The position numbers and the translations under genes are program-made. From contig JAOARQ010000046.1 of assembly GCA_025210455.1 (NCBI GenBank), forward strand, positions 1-64,000: a stretch of 64,000 nt of DNA, read 5' to 3'. This DNA is from Pelagimonas sp. (GTDB taxonomy: Bacteria; Pseudomonadota; Alphaproteobacteria; Rhodobacterales; Rhodobacteraceae). Under the pieces are notes generated by a model. It was not told the origin of the DNA and made no database searches. It worked only from the letters and a program-made list of their open reading frames with translations. Below, piece after piece: positions 61,530 to 64,000 of the stretch (positions are counted from its first letter, which is position 1; each line of letters begins with the position of its first letter).

Positions 61530-62693
61530 ATGCCCGTCAAGAATCGTTTCGCCGAATTGCAGGATGAAATCACGGCATGGCGACGTGACATTCACGAAAA
61601 CCCCGAAATCCTGTTTGAAACCCATCGTACCAGCGCTTTGGTGGCTGAAAAGCTGAAAGAATTTGGCTGTGATGAGATCGTGACCGGCATTGGCCGGACC
61701 GGTGTTGTTGGTGTTATCAAAGGCAAGACAGATACGTCTGGCAAGGTCATTGGCCTGCGCGCTGATATGGATGCGCTGCCGATTCTTGAGGCCACAGGGT
61801 TGGACTATGCCTCCAAAACCGAAGGGGCGATGCATGCCTGTGGCCACGATGGTCACACAGCCATGCTGTTGGGGGCGGCGAAGTATCTTTCCGAGACCCG
61901 CAATTTTGACGGCACCGCGGTGGTGATCTTTCAGCCCGCGGAAGAAGGCGGCGGCGGCGGCAAGGAGATGTGCGATGATGGCATGATGGACCGCTGGAAC
62001 ATTCAGGAAGTCTATGGCATGCACAATTGGCCCGGTGTGCCAGTGGGCACTTTTGCCATCCGTTCCGGTCCGTTCTTTGCGGCGACAGATACCTTTGCCA
62101 TCACCTTTGAAGGCAAGGGCGGTCATGCGGCGAAACCCAATGAAACCATCGACACCACGGTGATGTCGGCGCAGGCCGTGCTGGCGCTTCAGACCATTGC
62201 ATCGCGCAATGCGGATCCTGTTGACCGGATCGTTGTGTCGGTGACCTCGTTTGAAACAGATAGCAAAGCCTTTAACGTTATCCCGCAAAGGGTTGAAATC
62301 AAAGGCACAGTGCGCACCATGTCGAAAGAGATGCGCGCATTGGCTGAAAAGCGCATTCAGGAAATCTGCGACGGTGTAGCGGCAACATTTGGCGGCACGG
62401 CGGATGTGAACTATATGCGCGGTTATCCAGTGATGGTGAACAGCGACGAACAGACAGAGTTCGCCGCCGAAGTGGCCACTGCGGTTTCTGGCAAATGTGA
62501 CGAAGCCCCGCTGGTGATGGGCGGTGAAGATTTCGCTTTCATGGCGGAAGAGCGTCCGGGCGCCTATATTCTGGTGGGCAATGGCGAAACTGCCGCAGTG
62601 CACCATCCCGAATATAACTTCAACGATGAAGCCATCCCTGCCGGCTGTTCATGGTGGGCTGAAATCATCGAGCGCCGGATGCCTGCGGCCTGA
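61530..62693 (+). CDS. M20-family amidohydrolase (hippurate hydrolase/N-acyl-aminoacid type)
   Basis: 387 residues from ATG 61530 with GAGAGGAG upstream. Metal and catalytic motifs: GLRADMDALPILE (about residues 77-89), HACGHDGHTAML (about residues 104-115), PAEEGGGGGKEM (about residues 137-148), MHNWPGVPVG and GGEDFAFM near residue 331. It belongs with hippurate hydrolases and amidohydrolases that remove acyl groups from amino acids. It follows the FAD oxidase by 135 bases, probably in the same operon, and completes a set that imports, deacylates and oxidises amino-acid conjugates. Confidence 0.92.
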   Translation: MPVKNRFAELQDEITAWRRDIHENPEILFETHRTSALVAEKLKEFGCDEIVTGIGRTGVVGVIKGKTDTSGKVIGLRADMDALPILEATGLDYASKTEGAMHACGHDGHTAMLLGAAKYLSETRNFDGTAVVIFQPAEEGGGGGKEMCDDGMMDRWNIQEVYGMHNWPGVPVGTFAIRSGPFFAATDTFAITFEGKGGHAAKPNETIDTTVMSAQAVLALQTIASRNADPVDRIVVSVTSFETDSKAFNVIPQRVEIKGTVRTMSKEMRALAEKRIQEICDGVAATFGGTADVNYMRGYPVMVNSDEQTEFAAEVATAVSGKCDEAPLVMGGEDFAFMAEERPGAYILVGNGETAAVHHPEYNFNDEAIPAGCSWWAEIIERRMPAA

Positions 62694-62745
62694 TCTGCGT
62701 AGCTATTGACCCCGGATTTATGCGGGGTCATGACCGCCGTTTGTT

Positions 62746-62776
62746 AAAACGCCGCCTGTTTTCAGCGCGGCGTTTT
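62746..62776. terminator. Bidirectional intrinsic terminator
   Basis: AAAACGCCGC and GCGGCGTTTT pair over ten bases around an 11-base loop, with A-tract left and T-tract right, between convergent amidohydrolase and acyltransferase genes. A second stem, TGACCCCG/CGGGGTCA (62707-62730), lies upstream. Confidence 0.88.
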
Positions 62777-62779
62777 ACT

Positions 62780-63661
62780 TTACCCTTTCCAGCGCCGATG
62801 CACCCACATCCATTGGGTCGGATCCGCGATGATCCGTGCTTCCAGCCGCTGTGTTGCATCCTGCATCATGGTTAGCGGGTCGGAATGCGGGATTGGGTCT
62901 TCAAAGACCGTATCGAACCCGTAGCGATCCGGGCGACGCACGCCAAAATAGGGCACCAGCAAAGCATTGGTACGCAGTGCAATTTCCGCTGCAGAAAGAA
63001 CCGTGCGCGCGGGTTGGCCAAGAAACGAAATCTCGGTGCCATTCCAGTCAAATACATCAAACAAAAGCACGGCCATGCCGCCTGATTTGAGGTATTTCAA
63101 CATGCCCATGGTGCCGCGCCGCCCCTGTTCAAAGATCGGCTCGCAGATGTCATGCATGTTCTTTTTGTAATGTTCGTTGAAATAGCTGTTCGACATGGGG
63201 CGATATAACCCGCCCACCTCATAGCCGCGGGCGATCAAAGCGGCGCGCCCGCTTTCCACCGATCCATAGTGTCCCGTGATGAACAATACCGGACGGCCTT
63301 CGGCGCGGGCCTGCGCGACGGCCTCAAGCCCGGGGCCGGTTGCGCCAAATTCAGCGCCACGTGCCAGAAGTTCGGGCACATCATAGTTTTCGATGAAAGC
63401 CCGGCTGAGATTATCAATCGCGCCCTCTGCAATTTCGCGTCGCCGTGCAGGCGATGTGTCTGGCCAGACATGGCTCAGGTTTTCATCGACCCGGGCATGC
63501 CAATGGGCGATGGGGGCGATGATACGCCGGGCGAACCAACTGACAAGACGCAGGCGCGCGCGAATGGGCAACCGGCGGGCGGCCCAGATCAGGGCACGAA
63601 TGGCCCGGTCAGACAGGCGATCCCATCTGTCGCTTTTGCTGTTGCTGCTCTCAGGTGTCAC
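62780..63661 (-). CDS. Lysophospholipid/lipid A acyltransferase (LpxL/HtrB family)
   Basis: 293 residues. The N-terminal amphipathic segment contains LIWAARRLPIRARLRLVSWFARRIIAPIAH, followed by the catalytic H-x4-E box in FITGHYGSVESGRAALI (about residues 129-145; HYGSVE) and the substrate loop GGLYRPMSNSYFNEHYKKN. The family adds secondary acyl chains to lipid A, at the inner-membrane cytoplasmic face. Its C-terminus (TQWMWVHRRWKG) is the standard end of LpxL-type proteins. No other lipid A gene is adjacent. Confidence 0.88.
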   Translation of the reverse strand: MTPESSNSKSDRWDRLSDRAIRALIWAARRLPIRARLRLVSWFARRIIAPIAHWHARVDENLSHVWPDTSPARRREIAEGAIDNLSRAFIENYDVPELLARGAEFGATGPGLEAVAQARAEGRPVLFITGHYGSVESGRAALIARGYEVGGLYRPMSNSYFNEHYKKNMHDICEPIFEQGRRGTMGMLKYLKSGGMAVLLFDVFDWNGTEISFLGQPARTVLSAAEIALRTNALLVPYFGVRRPDRYGFDTVFEDPIPHSDPLTMMQDATQRLEARIIADPTQWMWVHRRWKG

Positions 63662-63741
63662 AGGCTGTCCCCGGTTTCAGATCGCGCCCGTTTTAGGTTG
63701 CGGATTGATCCGGGGCAAGCGCTCAGCCGTGTGACATCGGG

Positions 63742-64000
63742 TTATTCATCGGCATCAGGGTCAAGAAGTTCGATTTCGCCCACGGTGACGAGATCGCGAA
63801 TGGCGGCAACAACGGCGCCCATGGCCTTTTCTCCAACCTTGGGTTTGACAACGCCTTTGGCATCCGCTTCTTCCTTGATGTTCTCTGCCATACGTTTTGA
63901 CATGTTGGACAGCAGGAAATCCGATGTGCGCTGCTCTTCTTCCGCTTCTGAGGCGGCGATGGCGGTGGCCAGCATATCCGGATCGACATCGCGCGTGATC
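63742..64000 (-). CDS. fliG: Flagellar motor switch protein FliG, C-terminal part (cut by window edge)
   Basis: The minus-strand frame from the right edge reads ITRDVDPDMLATAIAASEAEE, then TSDFLLSNMSKRMAENIKEEADAKG, and ends GEIELLDPDADE before TAA at 63742-63744. The segment FLLSNMSKRMAENIKEE corresponds to the conserved FliG part 'F-x-N-M-S-x-R-x-A-x-x-L/I-K-E-D/E'. FliG forms the rotor ring that contacts the stator and FliM. Only about 86 residues are visible, so I cannot judge completeness. It has no flagellar neighbour in the window; the rest of the cluster would lie to the right. Confidence 0.75.
   Translation of the reverse strand, partial: ITRDVDPDMLATAIAASEAEEEQRTSDFLLSNMSKRMAENIKEEADAKGVVKPKVGEKAMGAVVAAIRDLVTVGEIELLDPDADE

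Noticed and set aside
1..64000. CRISPR array, prophage structural genes or rRNA operon
   Set aside because: No regularly spaced repeats, no capsid or tail genes and no rRNA sequence found on reading through both strands.

Overview
The window looks like chromosome of a marine alphaproteobacterium of the Rhodobacterales (Roseobacter group). The support is high GC, family-specific proteins (DUF6280, a PopZ-like protein next to pcm and tolC, DUF6314, DUF3422, an Mth938-like gene behind secF) and the hom / glpX / recJ gene order. This placement rests on protein recognition by eye, not on a search.

Left edge (1-3700): a mobile region. It starts inside an IS3-family transposase whose insertion cut off the front of a serine recombinase. 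Next come a two-gene cassette (nucleotidyltransferase-like protein plus an unrecognised partner, ATG behind a perfect AGGAGG) and a tyrosine integrase abutting the 3' end of tRNA-Cys. This is the tRNA-side end of a genomic island; the far end lies outside the window.

4200-25800: mostly core and housekeeping genes in small operons. They include a LysR regulator divergent from a membrane protein and DHA2 exporter; pcm-tolC-popZ; efp; ygfZ; a glyoxylate-type aminotransferase; a hisC-like aminotransferase; lolC-lolD; an RTX-repeat protein; two tandem lipoprotein cytochromes c; and hom. Between them sit three non-core items: a 162-bp nested palindrome with covarying arms (14636-14797), a roughly 305-bp MITE flanked by TA that supplies the stop codon of its neighbour (16091-16399), and an orphan Imm11/DUF1629-like immunity gene (22724-23365).

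25800-32750: the hom-glpX-recJ block, interrupted by a two-gene insert encoding a transferrin-binding-protein-like lipoprotein and a Slam (DUF560) outer-membrane translocator, i.e. a compact surface-lipoprotein export (type XI secretion) locus. Two identical tRNA-Glu genes follow.

32800-52640: sugar kinase, crotonase, truncated haemoglobin, an inner-membrane/stress operon (ycjX-GNAT-ycjF-SDR/DoxX-DUF2269), truA, an ftsW-like gene outside any visible division cluster, the Sec accessory operon yajC-secD-secF-tauE-Mth938, purB, DUF6314, DUF3422 and a YeeE/YedE sulfur transporter.

52960-62700: a peptide/N-acyl-amino-acid uptake and breakdown locus: two permeases and a binding protein on the minus strand, and, divergent, a fused DppD-DppF ATPase, an ArgE-like deacetylase, an FAD amino-acid oxidase and an M20 amidohydrolase. 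The window ends with an LpxL-type acyltransferase and the C-terminal part of FliG.

The best candidates for something notable are the island cassette at 646-2176, the Slam/cargo insert at 26191-28724, and the covarying palindrome at 14636-14797.
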